DNA of 64,000 bases from Chryseobacterium cucumeris (GTDB lineage: Bacteria > Bacteroidota > Bacteroidia > Flavobacteriales > Weeksellaceae). The notes beneath the pieces are model-generated. The model was not told the origin of the DNA. It did not search any database and saw only the letters and a program-made list of their open reading frames with translations. The stretch is taken from NCBI RefSeq assembly GCF_001593385.1, contig NZ_LUVZ01000001.1, positions 1,302,001-1,366,000 of the forward strand. Direction: 5' to 3'. The position numbers and the translations under genes are program-made. Below, piece after piece: positions 36,927-44,525 of this stretch. Positions within the stretch are counted from its first letter, which is position 1. Every line of letters starts with the position of its first letter.

Positions 36927-37475
36927 ATGAAAAAAATTATATTCTTTACAGCGGTTACTACTTTTTTATTCATCGGATTTACTTCGGTAAAAGCCCAGAA
37001 GAATGCTGATGATAAAATAAAAAAAGTTCTTTACTTCAATCCTGAGGTAGAGCCTGATATCGACGAAATAAAAGACCCCACCAACAACGCTTTCTTTGAT
37101 GCTGTTACCGATAATTTCAGTAACAGAAGAAATAAAATGCTCCGGGCGGAGGTTCAGGTTCCCTTCGACAGTATAGACAAACAGACTATTGCAGATTACT
37201 GTCTCAACAATGATGCAGATTTTGCCATTGTTTCCAAAGTGAGATATTTTAAAGTGGGATTTGGAAAGTATGTTTTCTCCAATCAGGTGGTTGTGAGTAT
37301 GAAACTCTTTGGTGCTGACGGAACTCTTGTCACAGAAACCGATCATGATACTTATCGTAAAAATATGCGTCTGCTGGGTTCTACAGTCAACTCTGTTAAA
37401 ATAGGAACCGAAGGAGCGATAAAAGGAATCATTAAGAAGCTGAGAAAACTGAAACCTACAGAAGCAGAGCTTTAA
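36927..37475 (+). CDS. Secreted protein of unknown function
   Basis: 182 residues from MKKIIFFTAVTTFLFIGFTS, a signal peptide ending VKAQ. The frame opens at 36879, but the -7 promoter box lies at 36905-36912, so the ATG at 36927 is the start. The mature protein has features of a small periplasmic alpha/beta domain: LYFNPEVEPDIDEIKDPTNN, NNDADFAIVSKVRYFKVGFG, VVVSMKLFGADGTLVTETDH, then a basic helical C-terminus (IKGIIKKLRKLKPTEAEL). I do not recognise the family. Confidence 0.75.
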   Translation: MKKIIFFTAVTTFLFIGFTSVKAQKNADDKIKKVLYFNPEVEPDIDEIKDPTNNAFFDAVTDNFSNRRNKMLRAEVQVPFDSIDKQTIADYCLNNDADFAIVSKVRYFKVGFGKYVFSNQVVVSMKLFGADGTLVTETDHDTYRKNMRLLGSTVNSVKIGTEGAIKGIIKKLRKLKPTEAEL

Positions 37476-37693
37476 GATTTGAGGTTTAAGGTTGGAATTG
37501 ACAGTCATTTATCGTCAATGGTCAATTTTGCTTTGTAAGTCAATGGTGAATTTTTTTCATGCAGGTCAATCCACATATCAGACTGATTCATAATCATAAT
37601 TCTTTTATAGACACTATTCTGTAGTGTATCTATATCCTTATCAATAAGTTGAAAGCTTTCATTAGTTTAGTTTTATCTTAAATCTAAATTATT

Positions 37694-37849
37694 ATGAAAA
37701 ATTCAAATCTAAAAAAACTAAGCAGAGAAAGCCAGAAAGAAATCCTGGGGAGTATCATACGTCTTCAGAAATGTCAATATCATTTCGAATGTCCTGGCGG
37801 TTCATGCTGCCACAGACTATGTGTTGCGTATGCATGCCCAGAATTATAA
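37694..37849 (+). CDS. Cys-rich leader peptide 1 (bacteriocin-like)
   Basis: 51 residues: leader MKNSNLKKLSRESQKEILGS, then a core with six cysteines at 27, 33, 38, 39, 43 and 48, spaced C-x5-C-x4-CC-x3-C-x4-C. The leader ending in GS and the shared K-LKKLSR block occur in five adjacent small genes. Chryseobacterium genomes are often annotated with bacteriocin-like peptides of this leader type. A G-S or G-G junction suggests cleavage by a C39 peptidase exporter, none of which is in the window. It has its own terminator. Antimicrobial activity is inference. Confidence 0.72.
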   Translation: MKNSNLKKLSRESQKEILGSIIRLQKCQYHFECPGGSCCHRLCVAYACPEL

Positions 37850-37866
37850 ATATTTCATGTTAAATA

Positions 37867-37903
37867 AAGTACTTGTTCATCCTTACGAACAGGTGCTTTT
37901 TAT
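37867..37903 (+). terminator. Intrinsic terminator after leader peptide 1
   Basis: AAAGTACTTGTTC pairs with GAACAGGTGCTTT using two G-T wobbles around ATCCTTAC, followed by a T-rich run. Confidence 0.75.
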
Positions 37904-37938
37904 TAAAAAAACCACCATAAACAACTGATACACAATTA

Positions 37939-37986
37939 AATATTTTCACTAAATAATGATTTATTAAATATTTTTTACTATTTTAG
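37939..37986 (+). promoter_or_regulatory. Conserved upstream module of leader peptides 2-3
   Basis: AATATTTTCACT (37939) and TACTATTTTAG (37976) stand 37 bases apart, exactly as in the module before peptide 4 (38407 and 38444). The second element resembles a degenerate -7 box. The peptide 2 ATG is 34 bases after it. Confidence 0.6.
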
Positions 37987-38009
37987 ACCAACATTAAAAC
38001 CAAAATCTC

Positions 38010-38150
38010 ATGAAAAATCTAAAGAAACTCAGCAGAGAAAAAGCAAAACAAATTAATGGAGGAACTATGGAAAGATGCAGCGAAACTAATCCATGTACCG
38101 TTGGATGGTGTTGCTTTGGAATCTGCTCTCCTTTCATCTGCCTTGAATAA
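38010..38150 (+). CDS. Cys-rich leader peptide 2 (bacteriocin-like)
   Basis: 46 residues: leader MKNLKKLSREKAKQINGG with a true double-glycine end, then a core with cysteines at 23, 29, 34, 35, 39 and 44 in the same C-x5-C-x4-CC-x3-C-x4-C spacing. The core is less similar to peptide 1 than the leader is, the pattern expected for toxin-like peptides with conserved export signals. It is followed by peptide 3 after 33 bases and shares its transcript. Confidence 0.74.
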   Translation: MKNLKKLSREKAKQINGGTMERCSETNPCTVGWCCFGICSPFICLE

Positions 38151-38183
38151 AAGATAAAACTAAACCATATAAAATCAAAATTT

Positions 38184-38330
38184 ATGAAAAATCTAAAAAA
38201 ACTCAGCAGACAAGTACAAAAGGAAATTAAAGGCAGCGGACCTTTCAAAAGATGTACAGAACATTACGAATGTCCGGGAGGATCCTGTTGTCACAACACC
38301 TGTGTTGTTAATCCATGTCCCCTGGAATAA
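38184..38330 (+). CDS. Cys-rich leader peptide 3 (bacteriocin-like)
   Basis: 48 residues: leader MKNLKKLSRQVQKEIKGS and a core with cysteines at 24, 30, 35, 36, 40 and 45. The core shares CPGGSCCH and the ending CP-E with peptide 1, so these two are the closest pair even though they are in different transcripts. A terminator follows at 38347. The six-cysteine spacing fits an inhibitor cystine knot; disulphide pairing is not known. Confidence 0.74.
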   Translation: MKNLKKLSRQVQKEIKGSGPFKRCTEHYECPGGSCCHNTCVVNPCPLE

Positions 38331-38346
38331 TATATGATCATTACAG

Positions 38347-38370
38347 ACACCTGCCTTAGTAGGTGTTTTT
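38347..38370 (+). terminator. Intrinsic terminator after leader peptide 3
   Basis: ACACCT and AGGTGT form a 6-bp stem with an 8-base loop, followed by TTTTTTATTT. It ends the peptide 2-3 unit. Confidence 0.75.
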
Positions 38371-38406
38371 TATTTAAAACATAAATAAAACACTGATTAC
38401 TAGTAA

Positions 38407-38454
38407 AATATTTTCACTCCAAAATGAATAATATAGAAATATTTACTATTTTAG
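38407..38454 (+). promoter_or_regulatory. Conserved upstream module of leader peptides 4-5
   Basis: AATATTTTCACT at 38407 and TACTATTTTAG at 38444, 37 bases apart, repeating the module before peptide 2. The following CTGACATTAAATCTAAA is also shared in form. Peptide 4 starts 39 bases after the second element begins. Confidence 0.6.
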
Positions 38455-38482
38455 TCTGACATTAAATCTAAACTATAACAGT

Positions 38483-38632
38483 ATGAAAAATCTAAAAAAA
38501 CTCAGTAGAGAATCTGCCAAGCAAATTAACGGCGGTATCGGACCTTTCAGATGCAGCATCACAAGACCTTGCTCTGTTGGATATTGCTGTAATGGAGAAT
38601 GCCTTGACCATGACTGCATGATAGAGCCTTAA
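38483..38632 (+). CDS. Cys-rich leader peptide 4 (bacteriocin-like)
   Basis: 49 residues: leader MKNLKKLSRESAKQINGG and core with cysteines at 24, 30, 35, 36, 40 and 45. The core is acidic at its C-terminus (CLDHDCMIEP), unlike peptides 1 and 3. The leader is almost identical to that of peptide 2. It is followed by peptide 5 after 20 bases, and the pair end at the terminator at 38846. Confidence 0.74.
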   Translation: MKNLKKLSRESAKQINGGIGPFRCSITRPCSVGYCCNGECLDHDCMIEP

Positions 38633-38652
38633 TTTAAATACAATCATATAGT

Positions 38653-38814
38653 ATGAAGAATTTAAATCTTAAGAAGCTCAACAGGTTTGAACAAAAAAAC
38701 ATTAAAGGAAGCGGGATAAAAAAGTGCGGTGACAATTCAGATTGTGGCCCTTACCAATGCTGTACAAACGCTGTTTGTACATACATTCCCACTTCAGAAT
38801 GCGAACCAATATAA
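38653..38814 (+). CDS. Cys-rich leader peptide 5 (bacteriocin-like, divergent)
   Basis: 53 residues: leader MKNLNLKKLNRFEQKNIKGS and core with cysteines at 25, 31, 36, 37, 42 and 50. The spacing C-x5-C-x4-CC-x4-C-x7-C is longer at the end than in the other four, and the leader is the most divergent, so this is the oldest or least constrained member. It still keeps the adjacent CC pair and the G-S cleavage-like junction. Confidence 0.7.
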   Translation: MKNLNLKKLNRFEQKNIKGSGIKKCGDNSDCGPYQCCTNAVCTYIPTSECEPI

Positions 38815-38845
38815 AGAATATTGGAATTTAAAATTTAATTTTTGC

Positions 38846-38872
38846 ACATCCGCTTCGGCGGGTGTTTTTTTT
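38846..38872 (+). terminator. Intrinsic terminator after leader peptide 5
   Basis: ACATCCGC-TTCG-GCGGGTGT, an 8-bp stem with a stable TTCG loop and one G-T pair, followed by eight T residues. Confidence 0.85.
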
Positions 38873-38978
38873 ACCCTTATACTGAAACAATAAACTTTAA
38901 TTAATCCTTAATTTTGCCAGTTTATTACTCAGTCTTAAAAATTTGAATTATTTTTGCATATCCAAAAAATTTCACGTT

Positions 38979-40301
38979 TTGAATTCTAGAGACGAACTTA
39001 TCTTCAACCCTGCCGATATTGCCGAAACTCTCAGCGAACTTCCTGCTGATGAGAGGCTGCTCGCGTTCCTGAAGGTTCCGAAAGAATACAAAGCAGAAGT
39101 TTTTTCACATCTTGACCCTGATTTTCAGGAAGAAACCATCAGAAGTATCGGAAGCGATGAAGTTTCCGAAATTCTGAATGCCATGACTCCGGATGACAGA
39201 ACTGCTCTTTTCGAGGATTTCCCGGATGAGCTGATCAAGTATTCCATCAACCATCTTAACCCCCAGGAAAGAAGGATTGCTTTAAAGCTTCTTGGATACA
39301 ACTCGGATTCGATTGCCCGTCTGATGACACCTTACTATATCCAGATCCGTAAGGAATGGACGGTAAAAAGATGTCTTCAGCAGATCAAAAAAGTAGGAAA
39401 AAGAGTGGAAACCATGAACTACCTGTACGTGGTAGACGAAAGAAACCGTCTGATTGATGACCTTGCCATCGGAACTTTACTGCTGGAAGAGGAAGATACT
39501 TTGGTTTCCGACATCACAGACAATCATTTTGTAGCGATTACTACAACGACTTCCAAAGAAGATGCGGTAACCTATTTCGAAAAGTATGACCGTGGTGCTC
39601 TTCCTATTATTACGGAAGCCGGTGTTCTGGTAGGAATTGTGACTATTGATGACATTCTCGATCAGATTGAGCAGCAGAACACGGAGGACATCCAGAAGTT
39701 CGGGGGATTGGAAGCATTGGATCTTCCTTACATCCAGACTTCATGGACAGAAATGATCAAAAAAAGAGCTACCTGGCTGATCATTTTATTTGTTTCGGAA
39801 ATGCTGACGGCTTCTGCTATGGGATATTTTGATAAAGAAATTGAAAAAGCAGTTGTTCTCGCTCTATTTGTTCCATTGATTATTTCCAGTGGAGGAAATT
39901 CCGGATCACAGGCTGCAACGTTGATTATCAGAGCAATGGCGCTGCAGGAAATCAGTCTGAAAGATTGGTGGTACGTCATGAAAAAAGAAATTATCTCCGG
40001 ATTATGTCTCGGAGCAATTTTAGGGGTTATCGGATTTATCAGAATTATGCTTTGGCAGCAAATTGGCTTGTTTGATTACGGTCAGTATTGGGTATACGTA
40101 GGATTGAGCGTTTCTGTTTCCCTGATTGCTATTGTATTATGGGGAACATTATCAGGTTCTATGATTCCGTTTGTTTTAAAGAAATTAAATCTTGACCCTG
40201 CTACTTCTTCTGCACCGTTTGTAGCAACATTAGTGGATGTAACGGGACTTATTATCTATTTTACCGTAGCCGGACTTTTCTTAACCGGAAAACTTTTGTA
40301 A
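38979..40301 (+). CDS. mgtE: Magnesium transporter MgtE
   Basis: 440 residues from the TTG at 38979 ([20 protein letters not shown]). The N-domain has [17 protein letters not shown] and [20 protein letters not shown], then two CBS domains (for example [40 protein letters not shown]), then five membrane helices with [17 protein letters not shown], the selectivity region. It is a Mg2+-gated Mg2+ channel of the inner membrane. An upstream TTG at 38943 gives 12 more residues but precedes a TATTTTTG -7-like box at 38949-38956, so I prefer the later start; no ATG is available nearby. Confidence 0.88.
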   Translation: MNSRDELIFNPADIAETLSELPADERLLAFLKVPKEYKAEVFSHLDPDFQEETIRSIGSDEVSEILNAMTPDDRTALFEDFPDELIKYSINHLNPQERRIALKLLGYNSDSIARLMTPYYIQIRKEWTVKRCLQQIKKVGKRVETMNYLYVVDERNRLIDDLAIGTLLLEEEDTLVSDITDNHFVAITTTTSKEDAVTYFEKYDRGALPIITEAGVLVGIVTIDDILDQIEQQNTEDIQKFGGLEALDLPYIQTSWTEMIKKRATWLIILFVSEMLTASAMGYFDKEIEKAVVLALFVPLIISSGGNSGSQAATLIIRAMALQEISLKDWWYVMKKEIISGLCLGAILGVIGFIRIMLWQQIGLFDYGQYWVYVGLSVSVSLIAIVLWGTLSGSMIPFVLKKLNLDPATSSAPFVATLVDVTGLIIYFTVAGLFLTGKLL

Positions 40302-40327
40302 TTTTAGGCATCATCTAACATGCCAAT

Positions 40328-41068
40328 ATGAAAATCGTTTCACTTGTACCTTCTATTACTGAGGCTTTATTCGACCTTGGACTGACCGAAAATGAAGTGG
40401 TAGGAAGAACAAAATTCTGTATCCATCCTCAGGATAAAATAAAAAATGTACCCATAATCGGCGGAACTAAGAATATTAATATTGAAAAAATTAAAGCATT
40501 ACAGCCGGATCTTATTCTTGCCAATAAGGAAGAGAATGTAAAAGATCAGGTGGAAGCTCTGATGGATGATCACAAGGTAATGGTCACCAATATTGATACC
40601 ATTGAGGATAATTACTACCTGCTTAAAAACCTCGGAAAACTTTTTGGAAAGGAAGACAGAGCGCAGCTTTTCAATCTTAAAATTTATGATGTTCTGAATC
40701 AGGCACAACTGGAATCTCCTGTAAAAGCAGCTTATCTTATCTGGAAAAATCCTTATATGACCATTGGATCAGATACTTTCATCCACAGGATTTTATCTGA
40801 AATTGGTTTTGAAAATATTTTTAAAGACAAAACCCGTTATCCACAAATTACCACTGAAGATCTGGTAGAGGCAGACGTCATTATGCTTTCATCCGAACCT
40901 TTTCCGTTTAAAGAAAAACATATTGAAGAACTGCAGGTCTTCTATCCGGATAAAAAGATTATGATTGTAGATGGTGAAGCCTTTTCCTGGTATGGAACCC
41001 ATATTGCCAAATGTGAGAATTATTTTAAAGAACTTCTCACAGAAATTCATTCAATGCAGCAAGGTTAG
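40328..41068 (+). CDS. BtuF-like substrate-binding domain protein
   Basis: 246 residues with the helical-backbone metal receptor fold: MKIVSLVPSITEALFDLGLT, VPIIGGTKNINIEKIKALQP, DLILANKEEN and EDLVEADVIMLSSEPFPFKE. It resembles cobalamin- or iron-siderophore-binding proteins of ABC importers. Unusually, it has no signal peptide or lipobox, so as drawn it would stay in the cytosol; I see no upstream start adding one. No permease or ATPase is adjacent. It may bind a corrinoid or metal inside the cell. Confidence 0.75.
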   Translation: MKIVSLVPSITEALFDLGLTENEVVGRTKFCIHPQDKIKNVPIIGGTKNINIEKIKALQPDLILANKEENVKDQVEALMDDHKVMVTNIDTIEDNYYLLKNLGKLFGKEDRAQLFNLKIYDVLNQAQLESPVKAAYLIWKNPYMTIGSDTFIHRILSEIGFENIFKDKTRYPQITTEDLVEADVIMLSSEPFPFKEKHIEELQVFYPDKKIMIVDGEAFSWYGTHIAKCENYFKELLTEIHSMQQG

Positions 41069-41121
41069 TTTTTCACCTCATCTTTACACTTTAAATATTA
41101 AACTTTAAATATTCAATTCAC

Positions 41122-41589
41122 ATGTCTGGTACAGTTATACTATCTGAAGGAACAGAATTCAATCATGTTATGCAGGAGGTTTTAAAATACATCAATCTTT
41201 ATGTAATGGCATTTGGAAAGGAAGAAAGAACCATCACCCGTTTAGAAAAACGTGAAAATATGTATGGAGGAAAGGGAACGGTTTATATGATACAGATGTT
41301 TGATCAGGAAGAACTGGCCAATAACCGCCTGGCGGCCTACATGGTTTTACTGAATAAAGGAGATGAATCTGGATTCCACACGCACAATCTAAGAAATGAA
41401 CAGGAATTGTACGTTGTAGTGCATGGAACCGGAGAATATCGTGAAAGAACAGGAACAGAAGGAGCAATACGCAGGAAAGTGCTGCAGAAAGGCGATATTA
41501 CAGCGATCAGTTCTGTAGGATATCATTCTGTTGAAAACACTGGAGATGAACCTTTAATTATGTTTGTGATTACCACCAACAATCCATAA
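41122..41589 (+). CDS. Cupin-domain protein
   Basis: 155 residues with the cupin motifs GFHTHNLRNEQELYVVVHGTGEY (split here as GFHTHN and QELYVVVHGTG) and GDITAISSVGYHSVENTGDE, carrying metal-ligand His and Glu positions. A preceding KYINLYVMAFGKEERTITRL region is outside the cupin. The substrate is unknown; cupins of this size can be isomerases, dioxygenases or regulators. It is 53 bases after the BtuF-like gene and ends at a shared terminator. Confidence 0.82.
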   Translation: MSGTVILSEGTEFNHVMQEVLKYINLYVMAFGKEERTITRLEKRENMYGGKGTVYMIQMFDQEELANNRLAAYMVLLNKGDESGFHTHNLRNEQELYVVVHGTGEYRERTGTEGAIRRKVLQKGDITAISSVGYHSVENTGDEPLIMFVITTNNP

Positions 41590-41620
41590 AAAACTCCGGC
41601 TATTACAGCCGGAGTTTTTA
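41588..41620. terminator. Bidirectional terminator between cupin and fRMsr genes
   Basis: AAAACTCCGGCT and AGCCGGAGTTTT form a 12-bp stem with an ATTAC loop; A- and T-runs flank both sides between convergent genes. Confidence 0.85.
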
Positions 41621-41641
41621 TTTTTTTATAGTAAGTTTTGA

Positions 41642-42091
41642 TTATAAAATCTTAGAAACTTCATTACAAAGCCATTCTAATAATTCACGGTCTTCCTGCG
41701 TGAAAGGATCAATGGTGTGAGAATCAATATCGATCTGACCGATATTTTTTCCATCCTTAAAAATCGGAACTACAATTTCTGCTTTTGTATCAATTGAACA
41801 GCTTAAATAATTGCTTTCTTCGTGTACATCAGGAACTACAAATGTTTCATTGGAAACAGCAACCTGGCCACAAATTCCTTTACCGTAAGGAATAATGGTA
41901 TGATCTGTTGGCGCTCCTACATAAGGGCCTAAAATCAATTCATCCTTATCTCCGTTTTTGAAATAGAAACCTGTCCAGTTGAAGTAAGGAATCTCCTGAT
42001 CCAACAGGTGGCAGACTTTTTCAAGTTTTTCTTCTGTATTATGTTTGGGACTTTCAAGAATTGAGGAAAGTCTTTTCTTTAATTCTGACAT
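41642..42091 (-). CDS. msrC: Free methionine-(R)-sulfoxide reductase-like GAF protein
   Basis: 149 residues, a single GAF domain with FNWTGFYFKNGDKDELILGP, the first cysteine in YGKGICGQVA, a second in NYLSCSIDTKAEIVVPI and the closing GQIDIDSHTIDPFTQED. These two cysteines correspond to the catalytic/resolving pair of fRMsr enzymes, which reduce free methionine-R-sulfoxide. Alternative: a plain GAF sensor, but the cysteine contexts favour the enzyme. It follows the 42104 gene after 12 bases, so it is likely in the same transcript. Confidence 0.82.
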   Translation of the reverse strand: MSELKKRLSSILESPKHNTEEKLEKVCHLLDQEIPYFNWTGFYFKNGDKDELILGPYVGAPTDHTIIPYGKGICGQVAVSNETFVVPDVHEESNYLSCSIDTKAEIVVPIFKDGKNIGQIDIDSHTIDPFTQEDRELLEWLCNEVSKIL

Positions 42092-42103
42092 TGTATTTAT
42101 ATT

Positions 42104-43531
42104 TTAAGAGAATTGTTTTAGGGAAAGCTCTTCTTTATATCCGAACATTCCACGCTCTTTAATCATTTCTGCTACGCCTTCCGGAACCTGAGTTTCCCAG
42201 CCTTTCACACAACATGCAATTTTTCTTAATATCTCTCTGGAATAAATTTCCAAAAACTCAGGATTATAATTGGTAATATCTACGATACGGTTGTTGTGTT
42301 TGAAGTATTTGTATAATTCTTTCAGATTTTCTTCTACCTTCAGGTTGGAAGAATCCAACAGCTGATGAGTTTCTGGATCTTTGTAAGGATACAGATACAC
42401 TCTCATTCCGTTTCTGAAAAACTTACCGAATGCTTCAAGAATTCCTCCTGAGAGATTTTTATAATATTTCTCATCGAATACCATCAGCATATTATTTACT
42501 CCCATGGCGACTCCGATGTCTCCACTTGTGTAAGATGCGAAGTAATCAATCAGTCTGTAATATTCAGAGAAGTTTGAAATAATAACGGTGTACCCCAGTT
42601 TTCCAAGAATGTCTACTCTATCCAGGAAATCCCTTTCATCAATATCTCCGTCTGCTCTCAGATTGGAAATGGTGATTTCAATAAGGACCTCCGTTTCTTC
42701 GTGGGTACAGGTAGCATCTTTGAAGAACATATCCATACCATTTTTAAGCATGTCAATGTTCACTTTCGTTACTGGTCTGAAACTTCCTCTTACCGCGAAA
42801 ATATTTTTCTTGTACAAAACATCTGCAGGAAGCATATTGTTTCCTTGAGAATTGAAAATTACCGCATCCGTCATTCCATTCTTTACCAATTGAAGAGACA
42901 TCAGTCTGTTATCAACATAGGCAAAAGCAGGTCCGCTGAAGTCGATCATATCAATTTCCAGATTATCTTTTGCAATATCATCATAAAGAGATTCTACTAA
43001 AGTTCTTGGATTGTCAAAATAATGAAAGGCTCCGAAAATAAGATTTACTCCGAGGTTTCCTAAGGTTTCCTGCTGAAGTGTAGCATCATTTTCTTTGAAT
43101 TTTACGTGGATAACGATCTCATTATAATCTTCATTTTCTTTGGTCTGAAAACGGATTCCTACCCAGCCGTGGCCTTTTACCGTTTTATCAAAATTGATGG
43201 TCGTTACCGTATTGGCGTAAGAAAAGAATTTCCTGTCAGGATTATTATCTCTTGAAATTCTCTCTTCAATCAAAGCGACTTCATATCGAAGCATTTTGCG
43301 AAGCCTGTTTTGGGTTACGTACCTGTTTTTTACTTCTTTTCCGTAGATGGCATCACTAAAATCTTTGTCATAAGCAGACATTGCCTTAGCAATCGTACCT
43401 GAAGCTCCCCCTGCTCTAAAAAAGTGGCGAACAGTCTCCTGCCCGGCTCCAATTTCTGCGAAAGTACCATAAATAGTAGGATCTAGATTAATTGTTAATG
43501 CTTTTTGTTTAGGAGTTAGTTTCTGATACAT
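42104..43531 (-). CDS. Conserved cytosolic protein of unknown function (475 aa)
   Basis: 475 residues, no signal peptide, no clear membrane helix. Distinct blocks are NLDPTIYGTFAEIGAGQETV, HFFRAGGASGTIAKAMSAYD, VGIRFQTKENEDYNEIVIHV and FSGPAFAYVDNRLMSLQLV. Homologues are, as I recall, widely annotated in Bacteroidota with inconsistent names (TonB-dependent receptor, nicotinamide mononucleotide adenylyltransferase), none of which the sequence supports: there is no barrel and no HxGH nucleotidyltransferase motif. The GxGQETVRxFF motif looks like a catalytic or binding loop. It precedes the msrC-like gene by 12 bases. Confidence 0.7.
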   Translation of the reverse strand: MYQKLTPKQKALTINLDPTIYGTFAEIGAGQETVRHFFRAGGASGTIAKAMSAYDKDFSDAIYGKEVKNRYVTQNRLRKMLRYEVALIEERISRDNNPDRKFFSYANTVTTINFDKTVKGHGWVGIRFQTKENEDYNEIVIHVKFKENDATLQQETLGNLGVNLIFGAFHYFDNPRTLVESLYDDIAKDNLEIDMIDFSGPAFAYVDNRLMSLQLVKNGMTDAVIFNSQGNNMLPADVLYKKNIFAVRGSFRPVTKVNIDMLKNGMDMFFKDATCTHEETEVLIEITISNLRADGDIDERDFLDRVDILGKLGYTVIISNFSEYYRLIDYFASYTSGDIGVAMGVNNMLMVFDEKYYKNLSGGILEAFGKFFRNGMRVYLYPYKDPETHQLLDSSNLKVEENLKELYKYFKHNNRIVDITNYNPEFLEIYSREILRKIACCVKGWETQVPEGVAEMIKERGMFGYKEELSLKQFS

Positions 43532-43585
43532 TAGGACGTGAAATTTTTTGTAAATTTACCAAAATTAAACCAACCTCAAAACAAA

Positions 43586-44353
43586 ATGAAGTTGAAATTT
43601 TTAGGAACCGGTACTTCTCAAGGTGTACCCGTTATAGGCTGTACATGTGAAGTGTGTACTTCAGAAAATCCCAAAGACAAACGTTTGCGTTCTTCCGTAA
43701 TGATTACTACGGAAGAAAATAAAAAAATACTGATCGACTGCGGCCCGGATTTCAGGCAGCAAATGCTTACCAACCATGAACATACCGTAGACATTGCACT
43801 AATTACCCATGAACATAATGACCACGTGATCGGTCTGGATGATATGCGGCCCCTGATTTTTAAAAGTGGAAAAGATGTACCGCTCTACTGCTATTCAAGA
43901 GTGGCTCATGAGATAAAAAACAGATTTCCTTACGCTTTTGCTGACGTAAGGTATCCCGGTGCACCCGCTTTTGAACTACACGAAATAGAAAATAAGCCCT
44001 TTGAGGTATTGGACACAGAAATCACTCCTGTGGAGGTGATTCACTATAAAATTACTGTTTTCGGATATAAGTTTAAAAAGCTGGCTTACATTACGGATGC
44101 CGGGTTTATTTCTGAAACGGAGAAGGAAAAACTAAAGGATCTTGACATTCTGATCTTAAACTGCATCAGAAAATTTGATCCCCATCCTGCCCATTTTATC
44201 CTTCCGGATGTTATTAAATTATTTGAAGAGCTAAAACCTAAAAAATTATTTTTAACCCACATCAGCCATCATCTGGGGCTGCATGACATTGAAGATAAGG
44301 AGCTTCCGGCCGGAATACACCTTGCCTACGATGGTTTGGAATTTAATTTTTAA
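43586..44353 (+). CDS. MBL-fold metallo-hydrolase
   Basis: 255 residues starting MKLKFLGTGTSQGVPVIGC; the frame opens at 43538, but the ATG at 43586 gives the conserved first strand. The metal site THEHNDHVIGLDD is the canonical HxHxDH motif, with later HITDAG-like (AYITDAGFIS) and LTHISHHLG residues. The CTCEVC cysteines near residue 20-25 resemble PhnP/LipB-associated branches, so a phosphodiesterase acting on cyclic phosphate is likely, with the substrate unknown. It is divergent from the 42104 gene. Confidence 0.87.
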   Translation: MKLKFLGTGTSQGVPVIGCTCEVCTSENPKDKRLRSSVMITTEENKKILIDCGPDFRQQMLTNHEHTVDIALITHEHNDHVIGLDDMRPLIFKSGKDVPLYCYSRVAHEIKNRFPYAFADVRYPGAPAFELHEIENKPFEVLDTEITPVEVIHYKITVFGYKFKKLAYITDAGFISETEKEKLKDLDILILNCIRKFDPHPAHFILPDVIKLFEELKPKKLFLTHISHHLGLHDIEDKELPAGIHLAYDGLEFNF

Positions 44354-44372
44354 AAAAAAATCTTCAAAAGCT

Positions 44373-44402
44373 TTTGAACATTGAAAAAAGTTCCTATATT
44401 TG
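44373..44402 (+). promoter_or_regulatory. tRNA-Leu promoter
   Basis: TTTTG at 44372-44376 and TATATTTG at 44395-44402 with an 18-base spacer, a good -33/-7 pair 44 bases ahead of the mature tRNA. Confidence 0.7.
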
Positions 44403-44445
44403 CACACCAATTTGAAACAAACATCACGTTTGAAATCAACATCAA

Positions 44446-44525
44446 GCCCAGGTGGCGGAATTGGTAGACGCGCTGGTCTCAAACACCAGTTCTTAGGAGT
44501 ACCGGTTCGATCCCGGTCCTGGGTA
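44446..44525 (+). tRNA. tRNA-Leu (anticodon CAA)
   Basis: The acceptor strand GCCCAGG pairs with CCTGGGT (a G-T first pair), followed by discriminator A. The D-arm contains GGTAGACG, the anticodon stem CTGGT/ACCAG encloses CTCAAAC with anticodon CAA at 44480-44482, a short variable arm follows, and the T-arm is CCGGTTCGATCCCGG. CCA is not encoded. The serine recombinase ORF on the opposite strand ends inside it at 44479, which marks this tRNA as the likely integration site. Confidence 0.95.

Noticed and set aside
38010..38248. Minus-strand 84-residue frame across peptides 2 and 3
   Set aside because: It is the antisense of two conserved leader-peptide genes that have their own promoter module and terminator.
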